Assembly: GCA_013350335.1 (NCBI GenBank)
Contig: CM023532.1
Location: 38,317,708 to 38,381,707 of the forward strand
Length of the DNA: 64,000 bases
Reading direction: 5' to 3'
Source: Chimonanthus salicifolius
Lineage: Eukaryota; Streptophyta; Magnoliopsida; Laurales; Calycanthaceae
The notes beneath the pieces were generated by a model that did no database searches, was not told the origin of the DNA, and saw only the letters and a list, made by a program, of their open reading frames with translations. This document shows positions 12,017 to 24,925 of this stretch, one piece after another. The position numbers and the translations under genes are program-made. The stretch's first letter is position 1, and each line of letters starts with the position of its first letter.

Positions 12017-12946
12017 CAATGTTATCAAACCCGGCCCGGCCCACGGGTTGACCCACGGATCAACCATAACCGGCATACATACGGGTCGGTTTTTTTTAAA
12101 CCCGACTAGATAGAAAAACCCTTATTTACCCCCTCAGACCCACAGGTTTGACTGGGTTTTTTGAAAAATCCATAACCCACGAAGAACCCATTTAACCCGC
12201 CCTTTCAAAATAACCATTCAAAAATAATAATTTAATATTTTGTAGCTCTATGGCCACATATTGCGAAGCCCAACAAGACCCAGCATTGAGTTACTTTTTC
12301 TCTCCAACATGCTTTTGTAACCCTCCTCACCAGTAAACCTTTCTATGGTTGACGATGTGGGACTCCTACTCCCACACTCTTGGATTTCTTTGTTCTCTCT
12401 TTGAGAGTTTGAGGTTTTACACTGCCTTTTGAACTTATCTTATTTTAAAAAAAAAGAGTTGACCATGAATAGTGAATGTTTAATAAAAATTATTTAAATT
12501 TTTAATAAGTTAAGATTTTACACATTTTTTTAAAAAAAGTTAGATGTTAGAATTTTTAAAAAGAAAATTAATAAAACTTAAAAAAAAAATTCAATAATAT
12601 TTGTAATAAAGGATTTTTTTAATGATTAAAATATATATTGACAAAATATTAAGTTGTTATTTTATCTTTTTTATTTGATCAACAATAATATTTATATTAA
12701 AAGATTTTTTGAATGATTAATTTTTTTTGAAACATTGTTCTCAACCAATAAAATATATATTGATAAAATAGTTTTTACATAAAATTTTATTAAAACTCAT
12801 TAATTAAACCTTAGTTAATAATTTAATATTATTTACAATATTATATTAATGATACGGATTTTACTAAGGGTCAAACCGGTTGAACCTTATTTAACCTGCT
12901 CTTTCTTTAAAACAAGTTGCTTCATGGGCCGATTTTTAAAACATTG
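12017..12946. mobile_element. hAT-type MITE / non-autonomous DNA element
   Basis: Flanked by the exact 8-bp duplication GTCTCAAT (12009-12016 and 12947-12954). The ends are inverted: the left reads CAATGTTATCAAACCCGGCC and the right, reversed, CAATGTTTTAAAAATCGGCC. The interior is AT-rich with no ORF. An 8-bp duplication with short inverted ends fits the hAT superfamily. A gatgtgggactcctactccc block at 12353-12372 resembles LTR debris of the TRIM kind. Confidence 0.75.
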
Positions 12947-13272
12947 GTCTCAATACATGAAAATTAGTCGAAAAGAAATGGCATATGATGTACACAATAG
13001 TAAGGCAAAACAAATCTGATGGCACGTCTCATTGTATATAATGAAAGGCAAAACAAATTCAAATTGAAGTACATAAAACATAGGGCTCACTCTTGTAAAC
13101 ATCATTTCCAAACCTGAAAATTGCAAAGCTTCCGACGTATTGCTAAAATGTAAGAAATACATAGTAGGAGAACGCTTGCATTTGCCTTTACTTTTCCTTA
13201 TCTTGACTTAAAAGGTGATGAGAGAAGAACAAATAAAAGATCTCACCTGCATCAACAAGTAACTCTAGAGAC

Positions 13273-16200
13273 TTAAAATGCAGCCCATCCTGATACTGTA
13301 CTCTTCATCGATCCCGATCCTGTTGCTGATGGAAGGCTTCTCTGCAAGTATGCAAAATTCAGATTTTAGGGGTCACATAAAACTCAAGACAGTCAAAATA
13401 GTCTCTTGACAAGGGGAGACTAGTGTTTGACTAATTGCATGGGGCCCACTATCCCTAGTAGACCCAGCTAGTGCTATGGATCAGTTATTACTAAAAGTCA
13501 GCCCCATCCTAAGTCTATCCATTCAATCTAAAACCATAAAACATATGGTTCTAATGACTGACTGGCCATTTTGAACAGTTATATTATAAATACGGCTCGT
13601 TTCTCAAAGCACCATTAAGAAAATTAATTTGAGATTAAGACTCTGTGAAGAGGTTCCAACCAAAGATGTGTTAAGCTTTCATTGATGTGATTTACAGTAA
13701 ATATTCTAGGGATATACTATTGCATCTTTATCCTGCCCCTGACCCAGCCTCTCCTTTGGTTGCTTTCACTAGAGATCCTAATAGTTTTGAAGACTGAAGA
13801 TTGGAGTGTGGAGACAACATCGAAGAACACACTTCAAGATCTACGAAAGCCCAAGGCAAGTGTTCTTTTTATTTTTCTTTACATTGTAAGGTGGAGTAGA
13901 CCTTTGGAATCGAACCACAAAAAAAAAAAAGGTGTCAAGGAGTAGACCTCGGTGGTCGAACCTTTCAAAATTAGGAGTGTATTGTTAGAGTGGTTTGCCC
14001 CTTTATAGTATGTTTCAACTAGTCCAACGTTGGGTGAATCCAAGAGTGGATGTAGGTTCAGGTGAACTGAACCACTATAAATCGTTATGCATGTGTGGTA
14101 CCTTGTTGATATGTTGCTTGTTTATTTGCAATCTTTATTCCGCTGCACATAGTTTGATAATTAATTGGTTAATAAATTCACATTTGTTTAATTCATTTTA
14201 AAAGGATAACAAAAATTGGAAGTGGTCCTATTCACACACACATCCCCCCCCTCCCCTCTAGGACCATGCATTGCTCTAGCCCGGACTTACATTCAAATGC
14301 ATTAATAAACTGTTACAATGTGTTGTGACAAACTCAATGCCAATGTGCTCTCAAAGATGCTGCTTCCCCTCTCAATTTTTCTAATTGGCATTCCCATGCA
14401 TTTATAACGTGCTACAGTGTGTTGTGGACTCCGTCAAGAAAAGTGAAACCAAGCTATACATTCTTTTGATATGTAGTATCAAGAAACAGCAAGCTTCCCA
14501 AAAGACCGATCATAGAATACCCAAAACCTTAAAGATGGATGCCATATGTAAAGAATAATTGATTCAGATTCCACCTATGCTGTTTCTCAGGAAGTAGCCT
14601 AGTAATGATGCACAGGGTAAGTTGTTGAAAGGGTAAAAGTCCTGCTCCCTCATTATCCATCCATTGTTGCATTATGTAGTGACTTTTGTTAAAAAAGGGA
14701 AAGAAAGAGTTCAGTTCAACATGGAAACTTCCATTCTGTAGAGAGAGTACAGTCACCTTTGATGTCAGACAAGAAAAGTGTGGGTGCATGCAACTTTTCA
14801 TTCTGGTATGAAACAAAAATACCAAACCATAGGGAAAAGCTCTTTCAGGAAAAAAAAATATTAAAAACAGAAAAGGAAAAAATAATTTTTGTTCTTAAAA
14901 AATATATAACAATGGCATTTGCACATAGAGAGAAACAGAAACATGTATATTTCTGCAGCAAAAAGATCAGACATGCGACTGGGCAATACTCGCTTCCATG
15001 CCATGTTGCACGGACACTTCAATGTAGGCAACATGTCCATGTCAGACACTTCAATTTTACGTGTAAAACCCGTGTCCCTGCTGCTGTATTGAAGGCATGG
15101 CCCTGCCATGTCCATGCTGTCTCCAGGCATCGTATCTTCCAGCTATAAATTGGGACTGCATATCTTTCAAAAAAAGGGTGGGGCTGGTGGGGGAGGTGGG
15201 CTGCAGGCATAAACAAAGAAGAACAAGTAAAGAGGAGAACAGTAGGATACCTTAATTTGTGAAAGATCCGAAAGAGGATCAACAGTATCCCTGGTGTTTT
15301 CCTTGAGGCCCTCGAGTCTACTACCATTACTGGAAGTCATCCGAGTACCAGCAGGGTCATTACGTGGAGGTGGAAGAGGGGACCTGATCTTTCCAGCACC
15401 AGGAGGTGGTGCAAGTGCGCTAGGCTTCCCACTGCCAGAAATGGCACCCGACACCCCAGCGGCTGAAAGCATGCCAGTTCTGCTAGATGGTTTGTTCTTC
15501 ACATTTATCCGGATGGTCTCACCTTCCTAGCATCCAAATCCCCAGAATTGGAAAAAATGATTAAAAAAATCAATTCCACCCAGGAAATGTATAAAACAGA
15601 ATCTTCATTATAAAAATAAAAATAATAAAATAACTAATGAGTAATTTGTCTAAGATATAGTCTATGGCAAACCATAAGAAAAAACAAAATATGGCTTTAT
15701 GGTTTGATACCAGTGAACGTCACCAGTACATACAGTAACCTCTGTTTGACTACAAATTAATTTTCAAGAACTAGTAGAAGTTGAATTTGGCCCATGTTTT
15801 TATCCTCAAATATCAACATGTTATGTTTTCTAGCAAATAACACACACCATTCACATTTACTATGGTGGAATATCCGACTAACACACACCTATGCAGTATT
15901 CATGTTCTTCATTTTTGACACGTCATAATAGGTTTTAAGGAATCTTATTTAGCGACAGTTAAGATATTGGTTCATGTAATAAGGAAGACAAGTCCTCAAG
16001 AAGTATAATTTCTTAGGGAATAAAACAAATTTCCTAGAAACATACATTTTCAAGGAGGTACATTCCATTAAGCCTCTTCCTTTTTCTTTTCTTTTGAAAT
16101 GGTAAAAATGAAGAAGTGCACCAAACAAAGTATGACAAAATGGGAAAGTCCCCAAAGCAACTTGAAACTCAGTCAAGGGGATGCCAAAAGGTATCCCTTC

Positions 16201-19200
16201 CCTAAAAGCCTCACACCCTCAATTAACCCAAACTCATTCACTTATTCTAGGCTCAAAAGAGGATAAATAAGGTGAAGTCTTTCAATGAGGAAGCCCAAGA
16301 GATGCATTTGGCATTGATTCTAGAGGCAACAGGATTGCAAGGCTCCAATTTTTTTTTTTGAAACACACGGTTGTTCTGCTCCCGCCAAAGGCCCCATGAA
16401 GTGGCAAAGAGAGCCAAGTGCCAAAGGATGGAGAACCTAGTAGATCCTTTTTAGAACATTGATGCATAAGATAATTTTTATTGAACTTCTTGGAGCCAAT
16501 GACCTTATAACTTATTTAGATGAGACTAAAAAGAAGGTTGACAAGGCTAGAGAAATAGGAGGAGATGGGCTTAAAGTTTACAATATAAAGAAAAAAACAA
16601 CTTTAGAAACAAGGCAAAGTGTTGTAGTTGACAGAGATTTGAAGGAAACGAAATCATTTTAAAATAAATAATAAATAAATAAAGGAAAAGATTGTAGACG
16701 TTAAAAGAAATTTAAAAGGGCTATGAAAAATAAAACTATAATAGGGAGGAAACACTAACTGTTATAAATGCACCTGTATCTTAATTTAGATGACATCGGA
16801 TTGAGAAGAAGTAATTCTAGAGGTCAATGGGTGAGTTAATACAAGATGTAACTTTAGGAGAAATATAGGCATTAGGGGTAACTTCAAATGGTCATGTATG
16901 GATTAAGTAGAATCATACATGAAATGCATCATTTTGGAGAGAATCTAGAGAGAATCAATCCTTAATCTTTGGATGGCCTTTGATTTGACAATAGCTAATA
17001 ATAAATCTAAGAAGATCAAAGAACACATTTTGGCTTTTAAAAATGTGTGATCTGGGGTCACAAATAGACTTTTTTTATTCAGATGTAAGGAAGGGCCTTT
17101 TTGCAAAGACTGCAAAGACTGCAAAGACTATGAAGTAATTCCATGGGGGGCTTTACAACTCAACACAGGTTAATAGTTTTAGATGTTTATATTAGAAGAA
17201 TGATAACAAACAAGAGATTGAGAGATTGCCATAAAATAATGTGGCATACTTGATGGGAGAAGGGCCAAAAACTTCTAAAGAAAGAATATTGGGAAACACA
17301 GATTAGAATAAGGACATAATCCCTAATGAACTGAGGGATAAAATGGCCACTATATTAAAACAGTAGCCAAACAAGTACTTGGAGAACCTAAAGGAAACAA
17401 AAGATAACTTTGATATCTAGATGGCTATTGAGGAGAGGGGGGAGACATTCTAAAGAAAGGTAAACAATGAGAAATCAAACACTAAAATGAAGTTGAAGTA
17501 ATGGCCATCGAGGAAGCTTAGAAGATTTTCTGTAATCACTTTTGGGGCAAGCTCATTGGGGAAAGTGACTCGATAAATGCAGTAATGTGGGGTCAAAGAA
17601 AAAAAAAACCTCTATGGAAGTTGATCCTACAGTGTAGGGAGATTAGATCCTTGAGTTGTTAGATGTTTCTTCCACATGTTTGCAAGTCGGACAATGGAGT
17701 CGTCAATTTCTTGGCAAAGCATGGCTTCTCCAGATCCGATATGTTTCTTGACCATTCTTTTACTTGACTCTATTTCTTGTACCCTTTTCGGGTTTGTTTC
17801 TTATAGTACCCCTTGTACACACTGTTTTTGTGTGCCCAGCTCGATCACATACATTTGTAACCCTTTTCTTTTTCAATAAATGGTTTCATGTTACCTTTTT
17901 TGAATATTAAAGAAAAAAAAAAAAAAAACAAGGCTAGGAAAGTTACAAGATGGCAAAAAGAGTTTATAGCAAAATTTTAAGCAAAGCCAACAAATAGTGG
18001 CAAGACCTAGATGGCTAATGAGAAGGGGGGAAGAACATTCTGAAGAATGGTAAAAAACAAGACAAGAAGGCCAGGAATGTCACGAGATGACAAGTGTTGG
18101 TAAAATTGTAAGCAAAGCCAACCCCAAGGGGTTGGTCTAGTGGTTGAAACACAAGACTTCAGGATTGAGGTCTTGGGTTTAATCCCTCATAACTCCAATG
18201 AAAGGCCACTCTCTCTGGGATATGTATAAAGTAAGGTCTCACCGCTTGAACCTGGCGTGTGTGTGTAGGGAGGCGTGCACATTTCCCGAAGGACTAGTCG
18301 GGCGAGACACCGGACCCTTCGGTCATCAAAAAAAAAAAATTGTAAGCAAAGCCAAGACTGAAGCAAGTGATGATTTAAATGCCATATTAGGAAGAAAAGA
18401 CGGGGTAAGAAAATTTATAAGCTTGCAAGGATTAGAGAGAAGAGAACTAGAGACCTAGACCATCTAAGTTGTATTGATGATAAAAATCATCATGAAAGAT
18501 GAGGAACTAAACAATTGATTGGAAAGGTATTTTAGAGACATTAAGTACGACTTATCAGAGAGAAGTACACATGGAAATATAAGCAAATGAAGGGCTGGAA
18601 AAAATATTATAAACAAAAGTAAAGTTGGCCACTTGGCCCTAAGTAAGATGAAGAAAAATGGAGCATGAGACCAAAAGGAATCACTGTAAAATATGGATCT
18701 TGCAAGGTGGAATCAGGATTAGTCGTTAAATAGATTGTTTTAACAAAATCTTGGTTCAAAAAAATGCCAAATAACCAAAGTCCTTTTCTGTAAGAAGAAA
18801 AGAGTTACTTAAAATTATGTCAATCGTCAAAGTATTTAACTTACGAGTCATACCAAGAAACTTAAGGAGATGGTACTAGAAGAATGCCTAAGACAAAACC
18901 AAATACTTTGAAAAAAAATTGGATTTATTCTACATGGATCAACAATGGAAGCAATTTTTTGTATTGGAACAACTCATGGAGAAGTTCAGCGAAAAAGGAA
19001 AAATCTACATATGTTTTTTATAAACTTAGAAAATGCTTATGAAAGAGTGCGAGTCAACTAATACCACAAATGTTGAAAAGGAAATGCATCTCTAATGAAT
19101 ACATTGAGATTATTTAAGATATATCACAAAAAGTGTAAGAAAGATGTCTAGAAAGATAGTGCACTTCCCAATTAGAGTTGGATGCCACAAACATTCTACT

Positions 19201-20639
19201 TTGATTCCATACTCAACTTTTCCGATTATAGATAACACCGGGAATCCAAGACAAAGTTTTATGCTTGGATAAAGCGAGCTATTTTCTTCCTAGCTACCTA
19301 TGCAATAGCATTAGAAGGATCTCCTTTGGTTGTGACCCTTCTCAACCTATTTTCCCTACTAATGATAATCCTCAACTCCAAATGGCATTGAAAAGAACAT
19401 GGGCAGCACTACTATTCTAGTTGGACCTAGTCTACCTTCTATTGATTCGTCCACATTGAACTCACAATACCTCGCTGGTCAATTTTTCCATTTCTAAGTG
19501 ATTTTGTTTTCAAATCCCTGCTTCCAAGCAAGCAATCTAATTCCTCTCGAAATCATCAAAACCATAACCTCTACACTCCTTACACATAAACAACCGTTTT
19601 ATTAAACTCACTTATGCCCCATCAGATACTCCTCCGAGAAATTCCTTCAAATTAAAAAATCCTTGTATTCCACTCCTTCCATACAGGCAATACAATCACT
19701 GATGGAATAGTATGGCCATGCCAATTTTCCTGCAAAACAAATGAGCGCTCTCCCAACTCTGAACATTGCCCCAATTGAATCCTCCAACAATCGACAGCAA
19801 CCCTAAACAGTTGAAAATCTGTCCTGCAACTCAACCACAAGAGGCACATACCAAAAGATATGAAGGATGATGATGATGATTATGAATGTTTTCATATCTT
19901 CATACCAAACCTAATCTAATTAGAAAAGATCAAATCAAGTAATAAAAACTAGCCACTACATGAATATCACCAAATAAACATTCAAATGAAACTTCCATTA
20001 AATTAAGCACTACTCATGATCCTGGCCATTCAAATTAAATAAACAATTCTAATTTATTTCTTGAAGATTGTTAATTCTAAACTGTAAAATCATTAATTTT
20101 TGAATGATAAAAATCATGTTAAAAAAAAAAAAACAGTGATAAGAAGCGGATAACACCTTTAATCTGTGATTCACCACAGGATCAATATCAATTTGACTAT
20201 CATCACTTGCATCTCCTGTCTCCTTCTCATGTTCCCTCTTAACATGCTTCTCATGATCCGACAATGCAACATTGAAGTCGAAAGATTCATTCCTCTCATT
20301 GAAGCCCAATCCAATGAAGGCATGCTTGCCGCTCCCATCCTCAATTTTCAACACAAAGTATCTTGACGAATCAAGGACAGTCTCCACTGAATTCTTACGC
20401 TGTCCAGGGAGCACAAAGCAGGCAGCAAATAGCTCACCAGAGTTCGGATCCTCAAGGCGGATTTCACAGCGGTCTTTGCACGACACAACACGGAGGCGGC
20501 CCGACCAGATCTTGTCAGATTGCAGCCATTCACCGCATTTATACCCACCGCTCGTGCTACGAGGGGGGATTTTGTAGACTGAAACTTCCCGGACAACCAA
20601 AAGGGTGTGCTCAAAGAAATCATCTTCCTCAAACGCCAT
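13273..20639 (-). CDS. NECAP-like clathrin adaptor-associated protein
   Basis: This gene encodes a 275-residue protein of the NECAP (adaptin-ear-binding coat-associated) family, which acts in clathrin-mediated endocytosis. Exons on the minus strand are 20639-20157 (161 codons), 15526-15251 (92 codons) and 13341-13273 (22 codons plus stop), all joined in phase 0 at GT-AG sites. Residues 1-161 form the PHear fold and match the plant family closely (for example SGGYKCGEWLQSDKIW, SSRYFVLKIEDG and FDFNVALSDHEKHV). The middle is a Pro/Ser linker (PLPPPRNDP). The C-terminus ends WAAF, a WxxF-type motif that in this family binds adaptor ears. The start is the ATG at 20639; the frame and the conserved N-terminus support it. 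Intron 1 is 4.6 kb and filled with LINE and SINE sequence. Arabidopsis relatives are annotated as adaptin ear-binding coat-associated protein 1 NECAP-1. Confidence 0.93.
13342..15250 (-). other. Second NECAP intron, 1.9 kb
   Basis: Contains no recognised gene. Around 14985-15125 there are near-repeats of catgtccatg and gacacttcaat, a mildly repetitive low-complexity patch of unknown origin. A C-rich run lies near 14245-14258. Confidence 0.6.
16200..16460 (-). mobile_element. LINE fragment inside NECAP intron 1 (minus)
   Basis: On the minus strand, decayed frames read through a segment like ILWHLALFATSWGLW followed by R-E-x-N-N-x-V-F. This is characteristic of the C-terminal end of plant LINE reverse transcriptase ORFs. 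It is interrupted by stops and an A/T run, with no ends visible. Confidence 0.5.
17640..17928 (+). mobile_element. LINE 3' end with RNase H tail and poly(A), nested
   Basis: Encodes an RNase H C-terminal remnant (SDNGVVNFLAKHG), followed by a 3' UTR with ttcaataaatgg and an A run at about 17911-17928. It lies inside the older LINE ORF2, whose pieces resume after it. Confidence 0.65.
18122..18338 (+). mobile_element. tRNA-derived SINE, family 1, with 17-bp target duplication
   Basis: An intact short element. The head has box A-like tggtctagtgg and box B-like gggtttaatcc spaced as in a tRNA, then a family body (gggatatgtata, gtgtgtagggaggcgt, ggactagtcgggcgagacacc) and a terminal A run. It is flanked by a perfect 17-bp duplication attgtaagcaaagccaa (18105-18121 and 18339-18355). 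The perfect duplication and intact promoter boxes indicate a fairly recent insertion. Related copies are at 11764-11975 and 44057-44272. Confidence 0.92.
19200..19860 (-). mobile_element. LINE fragment (zf-RVT region), minus strand
   Basis: Minus-strand frame 19849-19652 encodes CLLWLSCRTDFQLF followed by VLPVWKEWNTRIF. This is a decayed version of the WKERNxRIF end of plant LINE reverse transcriptases. Stops follow. It lies next to, and opposite in strand to, the LINE ORF2 at 16780-19180. Confidence 0.6.
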
Positions 20640-21560
20640 GGTTTTTATAGGAAAGTGCTATTCCAAAAAGAATAGAATTACAGGGAATCTGGGGTTCCCT
20701 TGAAATTTGGATAAATGGGTGGACCAAGGGAATGTTGAAGCAATTTGAGATAAAGCACTCAGGCAGAAATATAGATATCAAACTTTTGTGGGTTAGTAAG
20801 ACATTGAACAGATGGATTGAACTGCAAGAAATTTAGGGTTTTCTTGAACTATGGAGACGTTAATAGTGGCGAATATGAAATTGGGTACGATGGATTTTGA
20901 AGTGACTAGAGATGAAGTGCTGGGAAATTTTCTGAATTTGTGAGATACGAGGACACAGATAATTTGTGACTTCACGAAATCTGGAGAAAATGGTCTTGAA
21001 AAATGCAGAGAAAATGAGGTAGAGAGGAAAAGAATTCAAGTGCAAGGCATGAAGATTCAAGGCCTTGCAGAAGACTGATATTTTAGAACTATTTTCTTCT
21101 GTTTTTTTTTTTTTTTTTTTTCTGTGGGGTTTTAGAAGATTGAAACGATTAATGATTTACAAAAGCAATGGAATATGAATCGGGATTTGGTAATGATTTT
21201 TGACGCTAAGTGTTGCTATTATAGAATTTAAAAAGAAATATTCAGAACAAGACGGGCATTGAGATTGATTTAGAAGGTTTACTGTACAGAGGACGCAATA
21301 GAATTTAGAAGATTTGCAGAATAAGGAATGTTTCTTACCACCGCTCGAGTCGCCCCTGTGACCACGCTCGTGTAGGGCCGGCCAACTGTGCCATTTTTTT
21401 AATTTTTAATCTTTGATGGTTTAAATTCAAGTTGGTACTATTTAAATTTGATTAAAGATTTGTTAAATTTGGGAAAATATTAAGATTATATTGTTTGACT
21501 AAGATCAAACAAGTCTAATTTTTGAGGTTATTGGAGAGGGCCGGTCTTAACTATAGATGA
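20640..21560. other. NECAP 5' UTR and promoter region
   Basis: Upstream of the minus-strand NECAP start. It includes a T run at about 21099-21120, near-complementary purine-rich leader sequence, and a GC-richer patch at 21340-21400. No clear TATA box was identified. Confidence 0.4.
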
Positions 21561-21985
21561 AGTAGGCAGCCGCCTAAAGCCTCTAAACAATAAATCAAAA
21601 AAATTAGAAAATAAAAGAGGGATACTAATTGCAGTATGGCCCATCTTAAGAGTTTGTTCAGGGAGGACATTTCATCGCCGACACTGTTATTGGGTGTAAA
21701 ATAAAATTAGAATAGCCTCGAGATATCCTTTGTGCATATTAGTCGGACCGTCACTCGGATGGTGGACTTTTTTGAAAAAGAAACGGTGTGGACAATTCAC
21801 ATTAGTAGCACATTCCAATTATCAGGAGATTATTTTTTATTGCTACAGAAAATCCCATTTATTCTGTTTTAGTTTTGTTTATGTTCTTGTATTAGGCCTA
21901 ATCCTCTTAGACCTTCTAGATTGTTTCATGCATCTATACTCTTTGATTTTTTTAATAAAATTCCTTCTCTTATCAAAAAAAAAAA
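21560..21985 (+). mobile_element. Probable LINE 3' end
   Basis: Non-coding sequence ending in ttaataaaattccttctcttatc and 11 A (about 21976-21986), the usual form of plant LINE 3' ends seen elsewhere in this window. No coding remnant is clear and the start is arbitrary. Confidence 0.4.
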
Positions 21986-21986
21986 G

Positions 21987-22690
21987 TTTTTAAGTCTTAT
22001 TAAATAAATTCAAATAAATATAAATTTAATTCTTCAAACAAAGTATATAATTGAAATTCTACAGTGCCTATAAAGATTTTAAGATTATAATAAATTTTGG
22101 TAGAACAAATAATATTATTTTAAATTAACATTTCATAACTATTCAACATAATAGTGAATTAGTGATAATCACTCAAATCAATACAAAATTAATTTGTCAA
22201 TAATTACAAAAGAAGAGTTTAGCTAAGGTTCAACAATAGTTAGATACTTCACTAATCTATCAAAAAAATTCAAAACTAATGAAACATAGAAACTTAGTCC
22301 TTTTACCTTTATCTCATATTATATTTATCTAACTCTACATCTATGTCCTAAGATTAAGTCTCATTAAACTCATAACAGTCATTACTAAGTATCAACAATA
22401 GCCAGCTGTAATGGATTTCAATGTAGTGTATTTGTTTGATGATATAGTAAGATAAATCACTATTTTTAGGTGAGAATATGAGATGCTGAACGAAGATAGA
22501 TGTGTTTGAAATTTTTATTATAATACTTCTTGTGAAAAATTCAAGTGAATTTGATTTCAAAAGCTATAATTTTTAGAGATTTAAATATAATAATTAAAAT
22601 GAGATCAATTTTGAAAAGATTTTAATTAAGTAGAGATCTAATTTATGAAAAGGGTCGAGAGCAAAAGATATATAATCCTCACATCAAATA
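21987..22690. other. AT-rich spacer, no gene seen
   Basis: Strongly AT-rich with only short chance frames. No element ends were recognised. Confidence 0.4.
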
Positions 22691-22692
22691 AA

Positions 22693-22790
22693 GGTACACA
22701 CGTAGTTCAGTGGGTATGTCCGACATCATCTGTGGGCTTTGAGATTATAGAGTTTATAAGTAGACGGACACTCTCTTCTTATAAATGAGT
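22693..22790 (+). mobile_element. Degenerate tRNA-like SINE remnant
   Basis: Contains a box A-like stretch gtagttcagtggg and, about 35 bp later, a weak box B region, followed by cggacactctcttcttata. No duplication or tail was found. It is too degenerate to be a tRNA gene. Confidence 0.35.
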
Positions 22791-24029
22791 TTTTTGGAAT
22801 AAATTATATCTGTGTTTTAACAATTCTAATATCAAATTAATTTCCCATCTAAGAGAATAAATAGATACATATGTTTTCTCAAGATTGATGAAGCAACTTG
22901 ATAACTTTATAACTTCTGTAATTGGAATCTGGGCATTTGTGAGATGCGATTGAGCAACTAATGAGCTTGAAATTCTAACCATCAAATATATTTTTGTTTT
23001 TAATTAAATAATTAATGTTAATTTATTATCATTATTCTCGACTCTATTCGAGAGTGTTTTCAAAATATTTTTCTAAATATAAATAGATTAATAAACTCAA
23101 AGGAGTTGGAGTGATGGTTAAGAATTTGTTTTAAGATGTAATACCCTGCCTCAAATTAGGCGTGTCTTATCTTAATAATTCCTGTTTAGCCGGTTAATCT
23201 CGAGGATTTCGGTTAGGGCTTCGAGGAAAGCCCAAGTGTGGCCCAATCCGAGCTCGTGAGCTCAGTGATCCAGCCATTCAGCTGGAAGGGCATTTTGGTA
23301 ATTTACTGCTTTTAGTTGTAATTTTATAAATTATATTGTTATGTGAATATTATTGGTGGATAATATTCTCCTTAATAAAGGATTTGTATTTATGATTTTA
23401 AAATGAATTTATTTTCAGAAAAATGGTGTTTAAATCCGCCCGTCAAAACTCCGAAAGGGAGTTTTAATTATTTTAAATAATTTTGAAAATGAGATAAATT
23501 TTGAAAATGGTGTTTGATATTAGACCATTTTTAGAATGGTCTAGTTATTTCATTTTACTTCAAAATGAGATTTAAAAATTGATTATTTTTACATTTGTTT
23601 ATTTAAGTAATTATGGGTAAAATATGAGTTTTATTTAAATAAATGGTTTTTAATAAGAGATAAATTCTGAAATTTTTATGGTGACTAAGGTTTTCGAAAC
23701 CCAACACATCTGTAAGGTTGGATCAAGTTTTTGAGTTCTTAAATTATCACTTTTAGTTTTAAAAGTCGATTTTTATTAAAACTGGGACTTATCTGCAATT
23801 TGAAAAATATTGGAGGGTTGATCTGCAATAGCAGGAATCCTGCACACGGCATGCAAGCGTGCACTGGCTGCTCGGCCGAATTTCTGGCAATCATGGTTTC
23901 CCGTCGTCCCGTCCCATCGTGCAGCGAGTTTCCGGCCTCTCTTTCCGGCGAATGATGATCCCCGTTCGTCCCGTCCCATCGTCGCTGCATGCGCAGCGGG
24001 TTTCCGGCCTCTCTACTTGACTGAAAGCC

Positions 24030-24036
24030 TATAAAT
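24030..24036 (+). promoter_or_regulatory. TATA box of the solo LTR
   Basis: TATAAAT followed about 30 bp downstream by a pyrimidine-rich leader with (TC)n at 24090-24105. This is the expected U3/R layout of an LTR. Confidence 0.6.
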
Positions 24037-24539
24037 TCAGGCCTCCTTCAACCGGATTCACTCCCAGCAAATCTTCTGCTTTCCCTCCTCTCTCTCTGTG
24101 TCTCTGTTCTCAGCTGAAACCCAGACTGACCGACCCTTTTCAAACCTCTAAAATTCTCTGTTTTGCAAACCGTAGCTTAAGGAGGAAGAATTTTCAAAAA
24201 TCTGAATTTCAGCCCAGGAACCGAAGTAAAGGTATCCATTGCATTCCTTTTTAAATTCTAACCGGTTTTGAATTAAGAAATTCAAGTTTTGGCCCTGTTT
24301 TGATTGAGAAAAACCAGTTTAAAGTTTTAAGGAAAACCATGGGTTTCATGTACCCGTGAGGATTTACCATTAAAATCGGATGGCCCAATGAGATTCTGAG
24401 CTCCAAACCATTCCCTATGGAAAGAGGACTCCCAGAGGAGTCCATCAGACCAGACGGATGTGAAAACCGAGTCCGGAAGCCCTCCCTTTTCGAAATCGCA
24501 TTTCACTATTTATCCACCATCACTGTCTGCTGGTTCAGA

Positions 24540-24925
24540 CAGTTGAGGAAGACGACTCTCGGAAGGTCCGAGAGCCGATCTTCGGACGGTCCGAACCTTC
24601 GGACGGTCCGAACCTTCGGACGGTCCGAGCCGTGACCCTTGGACGTTCCGAGCTTCACCCGAAGCCCAGTTACGCCCGAGGCGAGCCAGATCCTTTCGGA
24701 CGCACCAAGCCAGGCTCGGAATGACCAAACCCACTCGGACGTTTCGATTTTTGACTTCGGACATTTCGAGCTTTACAGACCCACCGAGACTTATTTCCGA
24801 TTTTAAACGGTCGGATGGACTTCGGAAGGTCCGAGACCCAGTCTTCGGACGATCCGAAGTCAGGTCCATATTCCGAGGCCAGTGACTTAGTTGTGTGGTT
24901 CGGATGATCCGAAGCCACTGTACCC
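24540..24925. repeat. Short interspersed repeats around ttcggacggtccga
   Basis: Near-palindromic units of the form ttcggacggtccga recur about ten times with variable spacing, three of them back-to-back near 24590-24625. They lie within the solo LTR downstream of its TATA box. Confidence 0.75.

Larger units (their letters stand above)
16780..19180 (+). pseudogene. Decayed LINE ORF2 (endonuclease and reverse transcriptase)
   Basis: Fragments in three frames follow the order of a plant LINE ORF2. The endonuclease comes first, at 16960-17210 (AFDLTIAN, then a CKDCK..VIPWG block). The linker is at 17280-17440 (VAKQVLGEPKG). The pre-RT region is at 18340-18560 (ASDDLNAILGRKDG, IMKDEELNN, ERYF). 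The RT fingers/palm is at 18900-19060 (STMEAIF, then FINLENAYERV, the decayed form of FIDLEKAYDRV). Many frameshifts and stops make it long dead. It is interrupted by a LINE 3' end at about 17640-17928 and a SINE at 18122-18338. Endonucleases of this group are often misannotated as craniofacial development protein 2-like. Confidence 0.75.

Noticed and set aside
18122..18200. tRNA gene
   Set aside because: Box A and B-like motifs are present, but the segment does not fold as a cloverleaf by eye and is the head of a SINE with tail and duplication. The same applies to 44057, 44648, 53318 and 61975.
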